Assembly: GCA_019636345.1 (NCBI GenBank) | Contig: JAHBXQ010000002.1 | Span: 1-64,000 of the forward strand | Reading direction: 5' to 3' | DNA from: Pirellulales bacterium | GTDB lineage: Bacteria; Planctomycetota; Planctomycetia; Pirellulales; Lacipirellulaceae | Length of the DNA: 64,000 nucleotides | Shown here: in pieces, positions 7,845 through 17,171 of the stretch | Layout of the letters: each line of letters begins with the position of its first letter | Numbering within the stretch: the stretch's first letter is position 1 | Program-made: the position numbers and the translations under genes | The notes under the pieces: model-generated | What the model was told of the DNA's origin: nothing | What the model saw: only the letters and a program-made list of their open reading frames with translations | Database searches by the model: none

Positions 7845-10571
7845 ATGATAGTTCTCGGGCTGCTGCTGATTCTAGCCGTTGAAGCCGCGCCCGCTAGCGC
7901 CGCCGATCAGCAGCCCGCTTTGCAGTCCGATTCGTCTGCGGAGCGCAGCGAGGCGATCGGGACGACTCCCGCTGCGGAAGAACCGGCCGCAGCCGACGGG
8001 GCCGTTTCCGGACGCCACCCCGACGCCGTGGAGATTCTGCATTGCGACTTCGGCAAGTCGTGGGACGTCAACTACGACGGTTGGCCCGACCGGTGGAAGC
8101 GACACTTCGGCCCAGGGCTGCCCAAGTACGTTCCCGCGGCGCTCGAGCGCGACGATTCCTCCACGGAGGGCTCGTGCCTGACGGTTCGCCTGAACGGCGG
8201 CGGGGCGCGACTGGAGAGCCCGGCGGTCGCGGTTTCCGACAACTACAGCTACGTCGTCGAAACCGCCTTGCGAATGCGCGACGTCAAGTACGGTCGCGCG
8301 CGGATCGTCGTCGAGTTCTGCGACGAGCGGCGCGAGGTGATTCAGACCGCCGCGAGCGCCTGGATGACGAATGTCCCGCAATGGCAACTGTTCCACATCG
8401 GCCCGGTGAACCCGACCGACCCCGAGGTCGCGCTGGCGCGGCTCGTATTGGAGATCGAGGCGGGATCGAAGGTCGATCTCGCGGGAGACGTGGCGGTCGA
8501 CGACCTGTGGATCGGCCGGCTTCCCAAGATGACGGTCCGCACCAACAGCCCGTTCAACGTCTACACCGACCCCCGCGACGTGCAGGTCGTGTGCGAACTT
8601 TCGGGCATTCGCGAGCGGGACCCCGACATCATCTTCGAGCTGCTCGACGCGAGCGACCATACGCTCGACGACAACCGCATTCAGCTCGACGGCCGCAAGA
8701 TCACCGAGCGCCTCAGCAAAGCCTCCGACATCGTCAACAACGCGGTCAAGCGGCCGGCGGGTTACGCCGGGACGACTTCGTGGCGGCCGCCGATTCGCGA
8801 GCACGGATTCTATCGCGTGCGGGTCACCATGAGCACCGCTCGGGGGCTGCTCAAGAAGGACGTCGTGTCGATTGCAGTGGTCCCCCCGCTGGAACGCCCG
8901 CAGCACGGCGAGTTCGGCTGGTCGCTCGCCGGCGACGACATTCCGCTCTCGTTCGGCGAACTGGGCGATCTGCTGCCGCGGGTCGCCGTCCACTGGGTCA
9001 AACTGCCCGTATGGTACGGCCCGACCGAGAAGGCGCGCGGCGACGAGTTGGTCGTGTTTGCCGAACAGCTCTCGGCGCAAGACATTGAGATCGTCGGGGT
9101 CGTCGACCGCCCGCCGGCCGACTCGGAGTTGGCGACCCGCGTGGCGCGCGACGCGGCGATCGCTGACACGCTCTCGATCGAAAGCTCGAACTGGCTGCCG
9201 CTGCTCGACCCGGTCCTCAGTCGCTTGTCGCTGCGGGTGCGGTGGTGGCAATTGGGAAACGACCATGACGCCAGCTTCTCGACGTTTCCGAATCTCGAGG
9301 CCGAGATCGCCAAGCTGCGCGCCAAGCTGTTCCGCTTCGGTCAGGACGTGAGCTTGGGGATCGGCTGGCGGTGGATGCAGGCGATCGGCAATTCGACGCC
9401 GGCCCCCTGGGAGTTTCAGCAGTATACGGAGAGCCCGGGCCTGACTGGCGCCGAGTTGGGCGAGTATCTCAAGCTGCCCAAACGCCCAGGCGTGAATCGG
9501 TGGGTGCTCGTCGAGCCTCTTTCGAAGCGGACCTACGACCTTGAAACGCGCGCCCGCGATCTCGTCGAACAAATGCTTGCGGCGCGAATCAACGGCGCCG
9601 ATGCGGTGTTCGCCGCGCGGCCGTTCGACGACGATCGGGGGCTGATGACCGACTCCGGCTCGCCTGGCGAGCTGCTGCTGCCGTGGCGCACGACGGCCTC
9701 GCTCCTCAGCGGCGCCAAGTACCTGGGCAAGATGCGGCTCCCCGGCGGCAGCGAGAACCGGCTCTTCGAGACCCCGGCCGGGGACGTGCTGATGGTCCTG
9801 TGGAATCAGTCGCCGACCGACGAATCGTTGTACCTGGGCGAGCGCGTGCAAGTGATCGACGTATGGGGGCGGCAAACGACCCCGGTTAAGCGCGACGAGC
9901 GGCAATTGCTGCACGCCGACGTCATGCCGAGCTTCGTCATTGGCGTCCATCGAGAGATCGCCCTGTGGCGGATGGCGGTCAAGTTCGAGACCCAGCATGT
10001 TCCCAGCGTATTCGGCAAGACGCACCTGAATGCGATCGAGATCGTCAACCCGTTCCCGCAAGGGGTCGGCGGTTACGTCCAGATCAAGGCGCCGACGGGG
10101 TGGGAGGTCTCGCCCGAGAAGATCGAGTTCAAGATTGGGGAGGGGCACAAGGTCGTGAGGCCGTTTGAGATCCTGCTCCCCTTCGACGCCAACAGCGGCG
10201 ACGCGCATGTCGAGGCGAACTTCGTCGTCGAAGCCGACCGGCGTTACGAGTTCGGCGTCTACCGCACGCTGAACGTGGGGGACGGCCTGGTCGAGTGCGA
10301 GATCCACACCCGACTTCAGGAGGACGGGACGCTGTTGGTCGAACAGCGGATGATCAACCGAGGCGCCGAGTTGGTCGACTTCAAGTGCATGCTCTACGCC
10401 ACAGGTCGCCGTCGGCAGCGTGCCCAGGTGTTCCGCCTCGGCGCCCGAACCGACGTGAAGATTTATGAGTACCCCAACGGCGCCGAGCTGTTGGGGACCG
10501 AGTTCTGGCTCCGCGCCGAAGAAGTCAATGGCCTGAGGGTCATCAATCGGAGGTTCTTGGCGGAACAGTAG
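7845..10571 (+). CDS. Large exported protein of unknown function, glycosidase-like middle
   Basis: This encodes 908 residues beginning with a short hydrophobic signal sequence ending ...APASAAD, so it is probably exported. A low-complexity linker is followed by a beta-rich region (about residues 65-220: DGWPDRWKRHFGPG, then jelly-roll-like strands ending VDDLWIGRLPKM), as in carbohydrate-binding modules. The middle (about 330-640) has a TIM-barrel-like feel, with HWVKLPVWYG, RWWQLGNDHDASF and alternating strands and helices. The C-terminal part (about 700-900) is again beta-rich, with NPFPQGVGGYVQIKAPTGWE like NEW3-type domains. I recognise no family by name. A glycoside-hydrolase-like role is inference from the layout. 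Confidence 0.75.
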   Translation: MIVLGLLLILAVEAAPASAADQQPALQSDSSAERSEAIGTTPAAEEPAAADGAVSGRHPDAVEILHCDFGKSWDVNYDGWPDRWKRHFGPGLPKYVPAALERDDSSTEGSCLTVRLNGGGARLESPAVAVSDNYSYVVETALRMRDVKYGRARIVVEFCDERREVIQTAASAWMTNVPQWQLFHIGPVNPTDPEVALARLVLEIEAGSKVDLAGDVAVDDLWIGRLPKMTVRTNSPFNVYTDPRDVQVVCELSGIRERDPDIIFELLDASDHTLDDNRIQLDGRKITERLSKASDIVNNAVKRPAGYAGTTSWRPPIREHGFYRVRVTMSTARGLLKKDVVSIAVVPPLERPQHGEFGWSLAGDDIPLSFGELGDLLPRVAVHWVKLPVWYGPTEKARGDELVVFAEQLSAQDIEIVGVVDRPPADSELATRVARDAAIADTLSIESSNWLPLLDPVLSRLSLRVRWWQLGNDHDASFSTFPNLEAEIAKLRAKLFRFGQDVSLGIGWRWMQAIGNSTPAPWEFQQYTESPGLTGAELGEYLKLPKRPGVNRWVLVEPLSKRTYDLETRARDLVEQMLAARINGADAVFAARPFDDDRGLMTDSGSPGELLLPWRTTASLLSGAKYLGKMRLPGGSENRLFETPAGDVLMVLWNQSPTDESLYLGERVQVIDVWGRQTTPVKRDERQLLHADVMPSFVIGVHREIALWRMAVKFETQHVPSVFGKTHLNAIEIVNPFPQGVGGYVQIKAPTGWEVSPEKIEFKIGEGHKVVRPFEILLPFDANSGDAHVEANFVVEADRRYEFGVYRTLNVGDGLVECEIHTRLQEDGTLLVEQRMINRGAELVDFKCMLYATGRRRQRAQVFRLGARTDVKIYEYPNGAELLGTEFWLRAEEVNGLRVINRRFLAEQ

Positions 10572-10740
10572 CGGGGTGAGCGGCAGGGGGAACGTCGACC
10601 TAGCGACTGACGACGGACTGCGGACCACGGGCGCCCCCCCAGTTGGCCCCTTGTCGAGCTCGCTGCGCCCGGCATACCATGCGGTCACGGCTTCTCGGCC
10701 GTCCCCCGTCGGCCGACACCCTTCCTCCCTCCCCCTTCCC

Positions 10741-11529
10741 ATGGCCACCGTCGCCCAAGTCGTCGAGGTCATGGAGCAGCTTGCCCCGAGCGCGCTCGCT
10801 GAATCGTGGGACAATGTGGGGCTGCTGATCGGGGACCGCTCTCGCGAGGTCGGACGGGTGCTGACGTGCCTGACCGTGACTCCCGCGGTGGTCGCCGAGG
10901 CGTGCGAACAGCGGGTCGGGCTGTTGGTGAGTCATCACCCCCTGCCGTTCCATCCGCTGCGGGCCGTCACGGCCGACACGATCATCGGTCGGATGCTGCT
11001 CGACCTCATCCGGCACGAAATCGCGGTGTACAGCGCTCATACGGCGTTCGACTCGGCCCGGGCAGGAATCAATCAGCATCTAGCAATTGGCCTGGGGCTG
11101 CAGCAGATCGCCCCGTTGACTCCCGCGGCCGACGATCCCGAGGTGGGCGCCGGCCGGTGCGGCGATTGCGACGGGCCCCTCACTCAATGCGAATTGGCCG
11201 AGCGGGCCAAGGCGTTCTTGGGGCTGTCGTCGGTGCGGATCGTCGGGGCCGAAGATCAAGCCGTCTCGCGCGTGGGGGTCGCCTGCGGCAGCGGGGCGTC
11301 GTTCCTCGACGCGGCGCTCAAGGCGGGCTGCAACGCGCTGGTGACCGGCGAGGCGAGCTTTCACGATTGCTTGGCCGCCGAGGCGGCTGGCGTCGCGCTG
11401 GTCCTTCTGGGGCACTACGCCAGCGAGCGATTCGCTATGGAGTCGCTCGCCGATTATCTGGGGGATCAATTGCCGCGGCTCGACGTCCGCCCCAGCGCCG
11501 CCGACGCCGATCCGATCAAGACGGTGTGA
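10741..11529 (+). CDS. NIF3-type dinuclear metal centre protein
   Basis: This belongs to the NIF3/YbgI/YqfO family, hexameric rings with a two-metal centre in each subunit and a poorly defined hydrolase-like role (a GTP cyclohydrolase fold has been discussed for relatives). The 262-residue protein shows the family opening ESWDNVGLLIGD, the metal-binding SHHPL, the AHTAFDSARAGINQHLA segment, and late metal residues in TGEASFHD and GHYASER. The ATG at 10741 was chosen because the frame upstream is low-complexity. There is no clear Shine-Dalgarno. Confidence 0.88.
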   Translation: MATVAQVVEVMEQLAPSALAESWDNVGLLIGDRSREVGRVLTCLTVTPAVVAEACEQRVGLLVSHHPLPFHPLRAVTADTIIGRMLLDLIRHEIAVYSAHTAFDSARAGINQHLAIGLGLQQIAPLTPAADDPEVGAGRCGDCDGPLTQCELAERAKAFLGLSSVRIVGAEDQAVSRVGVACGSGASFLDAALKAGCNALVTGEASFHDCLAAEAAGVALVLLGHYASERFAMESLADYLGDQLPRLDVRPSAADADPIKTV

Positions 11530-11949
11530 GTCGCTTGCTGGCGATTCCCGGCAAAAGGAACGACACAGGTCGAGCGTGCCCCCCGCGGCTGAACCGCCGA
11601 TTTCTTGGCCGATCGGGGCCCTGGGGCTGGTTTTGCCGGTTGTAGGCGAGAGTCCAGCAAGCCGCGCCCGGTCATGGCCGAGCGAAATGCCGGGCGTCGT
11701 TGACCCGACCCGGCGACCATCTAAAATGCGATTCGTCGCACGCAATGCAGGGAGCGCGGCCGAAGAACCGATTCCCGGGAGCTTCTTCCGAGACCGGCGC
11801 TCGGCCTGGGCGGCCTTCCCCCGGCGGATCCAAGCGTTCGGTTGATTGCCGATCGTTTTTCGCGGATGGGAGAAGGCTAGGTTCGACATCGGCGACGCAC
11901 CGGCTGCCGCTGCAGCGTGCGTTGCGCCGTCTCACCCCCCCGAGGCTCC
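11530..11949. other. Intergenic, nothing recognised
   Basis: About 420 bases between the NIF3-type gene and the glycosyltransferase gene. I find no convincing reading frame, RNA fold or strong terminator. It should hold the promoter for the two following genes. Confidence 0.3.
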
Positions 11950-12744
11950 ATGTTCTCCACTCACTCCGCCGACTTGCCGCCGGTGCGGTTCCTGACGGCC
12001 TTGCCGGTGTACAACGAGGCCAAGCATGTGACCGGCGTCCTTGATCGGGTCGTCGCTCACGCGGCCGACGTGCTGGTCGTCGACGACGGTTCGACAGACG
12101 GAACCCCCGAGTTGCTGGCGGCCCGCGGCGACGTTCAGGTGATCCGGCACGAACGGAATCGCGGGTACGGCGCCGCGCTTAAGACGGCATTCGATTTCGC
12201 GGTGCTTCACAAGTACGACGTGCTGGTGACGATCGACTGCGACGGGCAGCACGAACCGCAGCTCATCGGCGAGTTGGTGAGCTGCTGCACGACTGACGTC
12301 GACGTCGTGTCAGGAAGCCGGTATTTGGAAGTCGACCCGCGCTCCCAAGGGCAGGCCCCCGTCGATCGCCGGCGGATCAATTCGCAGGTCACCGAGGAAC
12401 TCAACTGCCGGTTGGGGCTTTGCCTGACCGACGCGTTTTGCGGGTTCAAGGCATACCGGGTCTCGGCGCTGGCGCAGCTCGAACTGACCGAACTCGGCTA
12501 CGCGATGCCGCTGGAGCTATGGGTGCAGATCGCCCACCGCAAGCTCAAGGTCGTCGAAGCTCCGATCCCGTTGGTCTATCTCGACGAGAAGCGGAGTTTC
12601 GGCGGGGCGCTCGACGACGCGGCCGCCCGGTTGGCGTATTATCACCAGGTGATCGATCGAGCGGTCGAGGCGTGCCGGCCGACCTTCCAGCCGTTGCCGC
12701 CGCGCTCCGGCTGTCCAGGCGGGCAAATGCAGGGATGTTGTTGA
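11950..12744 (+). CDS. Family 2 glycosyltransferase (polyprenol-phosphate-sugar-synthase-like)
   Basis: This is a 264-residue GT-A fold enzyme that uses a nucleotide sugar. Visible motifs are FLTALPVYNEAKHV at the start of the fold, VVDDGSTDGTPELL (nucleotide binding), NRGYGAALKTA, TIDCDGQHEP (DxD-like metal site) and SGSRY. These match the dolichol- or polyprenol-phosphate mannose synthase branch. There are no transmembrane helices, so it would act on the cytoplasmic membrane face. The ATG at 11950 was chosen to start just before the first strand. The last 10 bases overlap the next gene, which implies translational coupling. The real sugar donor is unknown. Confidence 0.85.
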   Translation: MFSTHSADLPPVRFLTALPVYNEAKHVTGVLDRVVAHAADVLVVDDGSTDGTPELLAARGDVQVIRHERNRGYGAALKTAFDFAVLHKYDVLVTIDCDGQHEPQLIGELVSCCTTDVDVVSGSRYLEVDPRSQGQAPVDRRRINSQVTEELNCRLGLCLTDAFCGFKAYRVSALAQLELTELGYAMPLELWVQIAHRKLKVVEAPIPLVYLDEKRSFGGALDDAAARLAYYHQVIDRAVEACRPTFQPLPPRSGCPGGQMQGCC

Positions 12745-14351
12745 GCCCTACGGAGCGACCGCCGACGTATCGCGCCCCGGCTGACGACGGCGGATTGCTG
12801 TCCGTACCCGCCTGGGACGAATTGCCTGCGCTCGCGCAGCAGGGGGCTCTGCTCGACGCGGCCCCGGTCGAAATCGGCGGCGTCTCGCTGGGAGAGTTTC
12901 GTCGCCAAGCCAAGGCCGAACTCGCCCTGCTCGCGCACGAGTACGTCGCCGAGTACGCCGACGCCCCCGCGCGGCTCGATCCGGCGGCGCCGATCGTCGT
13001 CGCCGGGCATCAGCCTGAGCTCATCCACGCGGGCGTATGGCTAAAGAACTTCGCGGCGTCGGAACTGGCTGGTCGCCTCGGCGGAGGGGCGATTAATTTG
13101 GTGATTGACTCCGACGCAGCCCACGGCGCGACCATTCGCGTCCCGGCAGGCGATCCCGCGACGCCCCGGTTCGAGTTGCTGCCGTTCGACGCCCCCTGCG
13201 AACCAATTGCCTGGGAGGAGCGGCGCGTGATTGACGCCGCCACATGGCAGTCGTTCGGCGCGCGAGCCGTCGAGGCGATGCGTCCCTGGGGCGTCGATCC
13301 GCTGGCCCGCACCTGGTGGCCGACGGTGCTGGCGAGCCGCGGGACTCCGCCGGGGTTGGCGCTCGCGCAAGCGCGTCATGCCTTGGAAATCGAGTGGGGC
13401 GCCCGGACGCTCGAGCTGCCGCAAAGTGCGGTCGGCCGGTCGCACAGCTTCCGCCGGTTCGCCTGCGTTCTGTTGGCCGAGCTGCCAAGGCTGGTCGCCG
13501 CGTACAACGGGGCCTTGGCGGAGTTCCGCCGCATCCATCGAATTCGCAACCACGCCCACCCGGCGCCCAATCTGGCGACCGATGGTCGCTGGTTCGAGGC
13601 GCCGTTCTGGTCGTGGTCGACAAGCGATCCGACCCGTCGGCCGTTGTTTGCTCGTCGGATCGGGGACGAGGTCGAGATCGCCGACCGAGGCCGGTTCGTA
13701 CAGCGTCTGCCGCTGGGAGGATCCGGCGACTGCGATACGGCGATCGACGTGCTTGCCGCGTGCGAGGCCCGAGGGGTGAAGATCCGCTCGCGGGCGATGG
13801 CGACGACGCTGTTCGCCCGGTTGGCGCTGGCCGACCTGTTCATTCACGGGATCGGAGGCGCCCGATACGACGAGGCGACCGACGCGATCAGTCGCGAGTT
13901 CTTCGGCCTGACCCCGGCGCCGTACGCAGCGATGACCGGGACCCTGAGGTTGCCGATTCCGCTGCCGCGCGAGGCGGACGCCGAGATCAACACGCGGCGG
14001 CGCGATCTGCGCGACCTCCGTTTTCATCCCGAGCGATTCCTCGCCGGGGCCGACCTGGATGCAGAAGGGGATCGAGTCGCCGCCGTCCTCGTCGCCGAGA
14101 AACGCCGCTGGATCGCCGCCGAGAAGTCTCCTGCCAACGCCCGCGCTCGCCACCTCGGGATTGAGGGAGCGAACCAAGCCCTCGCGGCGCTCCTGGCCGA
14201 CGTTCGCGGGAGAACCACGGCCAGTCTGGAAGCGGCCCGGCAGCGAGCCCGGGCCGGGGCGATCTTGGGTTCGCGAGAGTACGCTTTTTGCCTATTTCCC
14301 CACGATCGGCTCCAGCAGTTTCTGCTGGATTTCCCCCGCCGATTGCCGTAG
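12735..14351 (+). CDS. Unknown conserved-looking protein, possibly BshC-like
   Basis: This encodes 538 residues and has no signal peptide. The segment VVAGHQPELIHAGVWLKNFA (about residues 93-112), followed by INLVIDSDAAHG, has the rhythm of the GQQ-GL-GP motif and following strand of BshC, the cysteine-adding enzyme of bacillithiol synthesis. The later ATTLFARLALADLFIHGIGG and the closing ...HDRLQQFLLDFPRRLP also recall BshC. The match is weak and was done by eye only. A helical, charged region precedes the end (about 445-510). The ATG at 12735 overlaps the glycosyltransferase stop by 10 bases, so the two are coupled. Without a search, treat the function as unknown. Confidence 0.7.
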   Translation: MLLSPTERPPTYRAPADDGGLLSVPAWDELPALAQQGALLDAAPVEIGGVSLGEFRRQAKAELALLAHEYVAEYADAPARLDPAAPIVVAGHQPELIHAGVWLKNFAASELAGRLGGGAINLVIDSDAAHGATIRVPAGDPATPRFELLPFDAPCEPIAWEERRVIDAATWQSFGARAVEAMRPWGVDPLARTWWPTVLASRGTPPGLALAQARHALEIEWGARTLELPQSAVGRSHSFRRFACVLLAELPRLVAAYNGALAEFRRIHRIRNHAHPAPNLATDGRWFEAPFWSWSTSDPTRRPLFARRIGDEVEIADRGRFVQRLPLGGSGDCDTAIDVLAACEARGVKIRSRAMATTLFARLALADLFIHGIGGARYDEATDAISREFFGLTPAPYAAMTGTLRLPIPLPREADAEINTRRRDLRDLRFHPERFLAGADLDAEGDRVAAVLVAEKRRWIAAEKSPANARARHLGIEGANQALAALLADVRGRTTASLEAARQRARAGAILGSREYAFCLFPHDRLQQFLLDFPRRLP

Positions 14352-14496
14352 GCTCACAGACGCGGCGGCGCAAGACGGCGCGCCGCGGCGTGGAACAGCG
14401 AATACGACGCTGGAATGTCGGCGAGGCTCGTTGCGAGCGTGCGGACTGCCGCGGTTTCCGCCGACCAAGTCTCAGCTCGGGCGATCGCAGTCTGTT

Positions 14497-14580
14497 GATT
14501 CAGGGGACAGGCATGCTCGCGGATTGCCGATGGCAAGGGTTGTTGGCATTGGTCCGCGAACCAGTTCCCTGTTTCGACGG
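14497..14580 (-). repeat. Dispersed intergenic repeat, copy A
   Basis: Read on the minus strand, it has GAAACAGGGAACTGG, TTCGCGGACCAATGCCAA, then CGCGAGCATGCCTGTCCC. The same blocks in the same order occur on the plus strand at 57191-57275. It lies in the gap before the double GNAT gene and does not code. Confidence 0.55.
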
Positions 14581-14599
14581 CTGATAAGGGCCAGGGATC

Positions 14600-15934
14600 A
14601 TGCACATTCCCTCCCCGGAGGAGGATCGGATCGGCGGCTTCGTGCGGCCGGGGCGGCTTTGCGAGCTTAGCCCCGGCGTCGAGGTGGTGGCCGCTCACGC
14701 GGGCGACCATGCCCTGGTGCTCAACCTGCTGGTGCAGATTCGCCACGCCGATCTGTCTGAAGATTTTCAAAGCCGGCTCGACGCCCCCGGCTATTCGCCG
14801 ACTGACCGGCTGCTCGTTCGCCGCAACGGACAACTGGTTGCGCACGCGCAAGCGACGAGGCACATTGCCTGGTTTGAAGGACAGCGAGCGCCCGTCGTGC
14901 GGATCGACGACTTGGTCGTGTTGCCCGAGTACGCCCCGGCGGGCTACCAGCTTGCCCTGCTGCGGATCGCGGAGGAAAACGCAGTGCGCGAGGGGGCGAC
15001 GGCGCTGTTCTCGCTGGCGGCCGATTCGGAGTCGTTCGCCACGGCGGGATGGAGTCGCGTCCGCGGGCAACTTCATACGCAGGCTCGGGCGCGGGCCGTC
15101 CTCGCCCATCTGGAAGCTCAACGCGAACAACGCCGTCGCCGGCGGCGGGGCGAGCCCGAGGTCCGGGCGTGGCGACTGGTCGATCTCGACGCGGTCGAGG
15201 CCCTGTTCGGCCGGCTTGTTCCCCAGGCGTGGGGGGGGCTGCATCGCACGAGCGAGCTGTGGCGATGGCTCGCCGGGCGCAAGACTCACGACGCCATTCT
15301 GTTGGCCGTCGAGCACGATCATGACCGAAGCCGCGGCGAATCGGGGCAAGCGGTCGGCTACGCCGTGGTCCGCGACTCGCGGGTCGTCGAGATGTTGGTC
15401 GATCCCGCGCACCCGGCGGCGCGGACTGCGCTGTTGGCCCAGGCCTGTCGCGACGCGATCGACCGCGACCACCACTATGTGTCGCTCCACACGTCGGCCG
15501 ACGACCCGCTGCACGAGTTGATCGTCACCGCGGGTGGAAGCTGGGCGTCGCAGTCGGTCGACGGCCAGTGGATGGTCAAACTCGCGGCGCCCGATCGCTG
15601 GGTCGAACGACTGTACGACGTGTGGCGCGAGCGAACCGTCGCCGCGGGAATTGATCGGCCTGTCGAGTGCGCGTTCCACGTCGGCGGGGAGACGTTGGCG
15701 GTCGTGCTGACGCGGCGCAGCGCGCGGCTGGAGCATCGCGGCGACAATCCGACGGGGGCGATTCCCTGCAGCCGCGCCGTGTTTCACGAACTTCTGCTGG
15801 GGAACCTGTCGATCGGCCGAGCGGAACGCGACGGACTGGTCCCCCGGCTCGACCCTGCCGTCGCGCGGGTCGCCGCGACGTTCTTTCCCGTCCGGCACTT
15901 GTGGCAATCGCCGTGGGAGTTGCTTAGGCTGTAG
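14600..15934 (+). CDS. GNAT-family acetyltransferase-like protein (Eis-like layout)
   Basis: This is a 444-residue protein whose N-terminal half (about 45-150: VVRIDDLVVLPEYAPAGYQLALLRIAEENA) carries a GNAT-type acetyl-CoA binding core, with PEYAPAGYQLALL in place of the usual R/Q-x-x-G-x-G/A loop. A second GNAT-like unit follows (about 170-320, GYAVVRDSRVVEMLVDP). The C-terminal 120 residues resemble the sterol-carrier-like domain that closes Eis-type N-acetyltransferases. An Arg-rich loop (QREQRRRRRRGEPEV) joins the halves. The start at 14600 follows an AGGG motif. The substrate is unknown. The degenerate loop means acetyl-CoA binding is not assured. Confidence 0.65.
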   Translation: MHIPSPEEDRIGGFVRPGRLCELSPGVEVVAAHAGDHALVLNLLVQIRHADLSEDFQSRLDAPGYSPTDRLLVRRNGQLVAHAQATRHIAWFEGQRAPVVRIDDLVVLPEYAPAGYQLALLRIAEENAVREGATALFSLAADSESFATAGWSRVRGQLHTQARARAVLAHLEAQREQRRRRRRGEPEVRAWRLVDLDAVEALFGRLVPQAWGGLHRTSELWRWLAGRKTHDAILLAVEHDHDRSRGESGQAVGYAVVRDSRVVEMLVDPAHPAARTALLAQACRDAIDRDHHYVSLHTSADDPLHELIVTAGGSWASQSVDGQWMVKLAAPDRWVERLYDVWRERTVAAGIDRPVECAFHVGGETLAVVLTRRSARLEHRGDNPTGAIPCSRAVFHELLLGNLSIGRAERDGLVPRLDPAVARVAATFFPVRHLWQSPWELLRL

Positions 15935-15961
15935 GGGACGCACGCAGGGCCGATCGCACCG

Positions 15962-17155
15962 ATGTTCATTCCCTACTCTTGCGACGCCCCGCTCTACTAC
16001 CGGCCTTTCGGCACGATCGGGCTGATCATCGTCAACACGGTCGTCTTTTTCGCGCACCATCTTGGCGCCCTGCCGGTCGAGCCGTGGGTGCTGGAGTACG
16101 GAACCGGCTGCCACCCGCAGGAGTGGCTGCTGTGCAACTTCGCTCATGCGGACTTGGGACACCTGCTGGGGAACATGTTGTTCCTGTGGGTGTTCGGACT
16201 GATCGTCGAGGGAAAGCTGGGGGCCGCCAAGTTCTTGAGCTGTTATCTGGCGATCGGCCTATTGCACGCGGCGATCGAGCAGACGCTCATGCTCGGTTAC
16301 GGCGGGAGCACTGAAGGGAGCCTTGGCGCCTCGGCGGCGATCTTCGGGATCATGGCGATGGCTTGCGTCTGGGCGCCCGCTAACGAGGTGTCGATTTTCG
16401 TCTGGATCTTCTGGGTCGTGCACTTCACCTTCGAAATGAGCGTCGGCGTCTTGGCCGCGATCTACGTCGGTTGGGAAGTCGTGCTCGTGGGGCTTCACTT
16501 CGCCCTCGGCGGGGCGGCCGTCGCAACGAGCGGCGAGGCGTTTGCGACGAGTTCCTGGCTCCACCTGTTGGGCGTGCTGATCGGAGCCCCCCTGGCGATC
16601 GTCATGCTGAAACGCGGCGTCGTCGATTGCGAAGGGTGGGACCTGTTTTCCGTCTTGAGCGGCGACACCGGCGCCGACGCTCAGGCGAAGCGGGCTGCCA
16701 AGCCGATTCTCGAAGAAACGCTCGCCGTGCGCCGCGAGGAGAAGCTCCAGGAGGGGCTGCGGCGATTCGAGGCGTATCTGGCCATCGGGCAGGCGTCGCA
16801 GGCCCAGGGGGTGCGACGGCGAATGAGCGATATGGGAATGCCGCTTTCCCTCACCGCCCGGCAGCATGCGGCGCTCGTCGTCGGGCTCCACAAAGAGGGC
16901 AAGTGGGTCGAGTCGGCGCCGGTGATGGCTGAGTACCTCGCCGAGCATCGCGACAACGCCGACCTGGTGCGGATCAAGCTGGCACAGATTTGCGTCTTGC
17001 AGCTTGAACGCCCGCGCAAAGCGCTCGAACTGCTCAAACAGGTCGACCAATCGGGGCTAAGCGACGGGCAGCGCGAGCTGTTTCGCAAGGTGGCCGTCGC
17101 GGCCAAGCAGCGGGTGGAGGCGGGCGAGATCGAAATCGACGACGCAGCGTGGTGA
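15962..17155 (+). CDS. Rhomboid intramembrane serine protease with TPR-like tail
   Basis: This is an intramembrane serine protease of the rhomboid family (397 residues), cutting membrane proteins within the bilayer. About six to seven hydrophobic segments occupy residues 17-215. The family motif HADLGHLLGN (62-71) precedes the catalytic GASAAIFG with Ser124, and His201 in SSWLHLLG completes the dyad. The soluble C-terminus (about 225-397) is helical, with repeated E-x-L-x-x-G-x-x-R-E patterns like TPR units, and probably binds partners in the cytoplasm. It starts 27 bases after the GNAT-like gene, so the two may be co-transcribed. Confidence 0.85.
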   Translation: MFIPYSCDAPLYYRPFGTIGLIIVNTVVFFAHHLGALPVEPWVLEYGTGCHPQEWLLCNFAHADLGHLLGNMLFLWVFGLIVEGKLGAAKFLSCYLAIGLLHAAIEQTLMLGYGGSTEGSLGASAAIFGIMAMACVWAPANEVSIFVWIFWVVHFTFEMSVGVLAAIYVGWEVVLVGLHFALGGAAVATSGEAFATSSWLHLLGVLIGAPLAIVMLKRGVVDCEGWDLFSVLSGDTGADAQAKRAAKPILEETLAVRREEKLQEGLRRFEAYLAIGQASQAQGVRRRMSDMGMPLSLTARQHAALVVGLHKEGKWVESAPVMAEYLAEHRDNADLVRIKLAQICVLQLERPRKALELLKQVDQSGLSDGQRELFRKVAVAAKQRVEAGEIEIDDAAW

Positions 17156-17171
17156 GTCCCGTCGCAGGTCG

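Noticed and set aside
7872-10814. A 980-codon open frame on the minus strand opposite the large exported protein
   Set aside because: It lies opposite a gene with a signal peptide and domain-like layout. Its product is Arg/Pro/Gly/His-rich filler typical of antisense frames in very GC-rich DNA.
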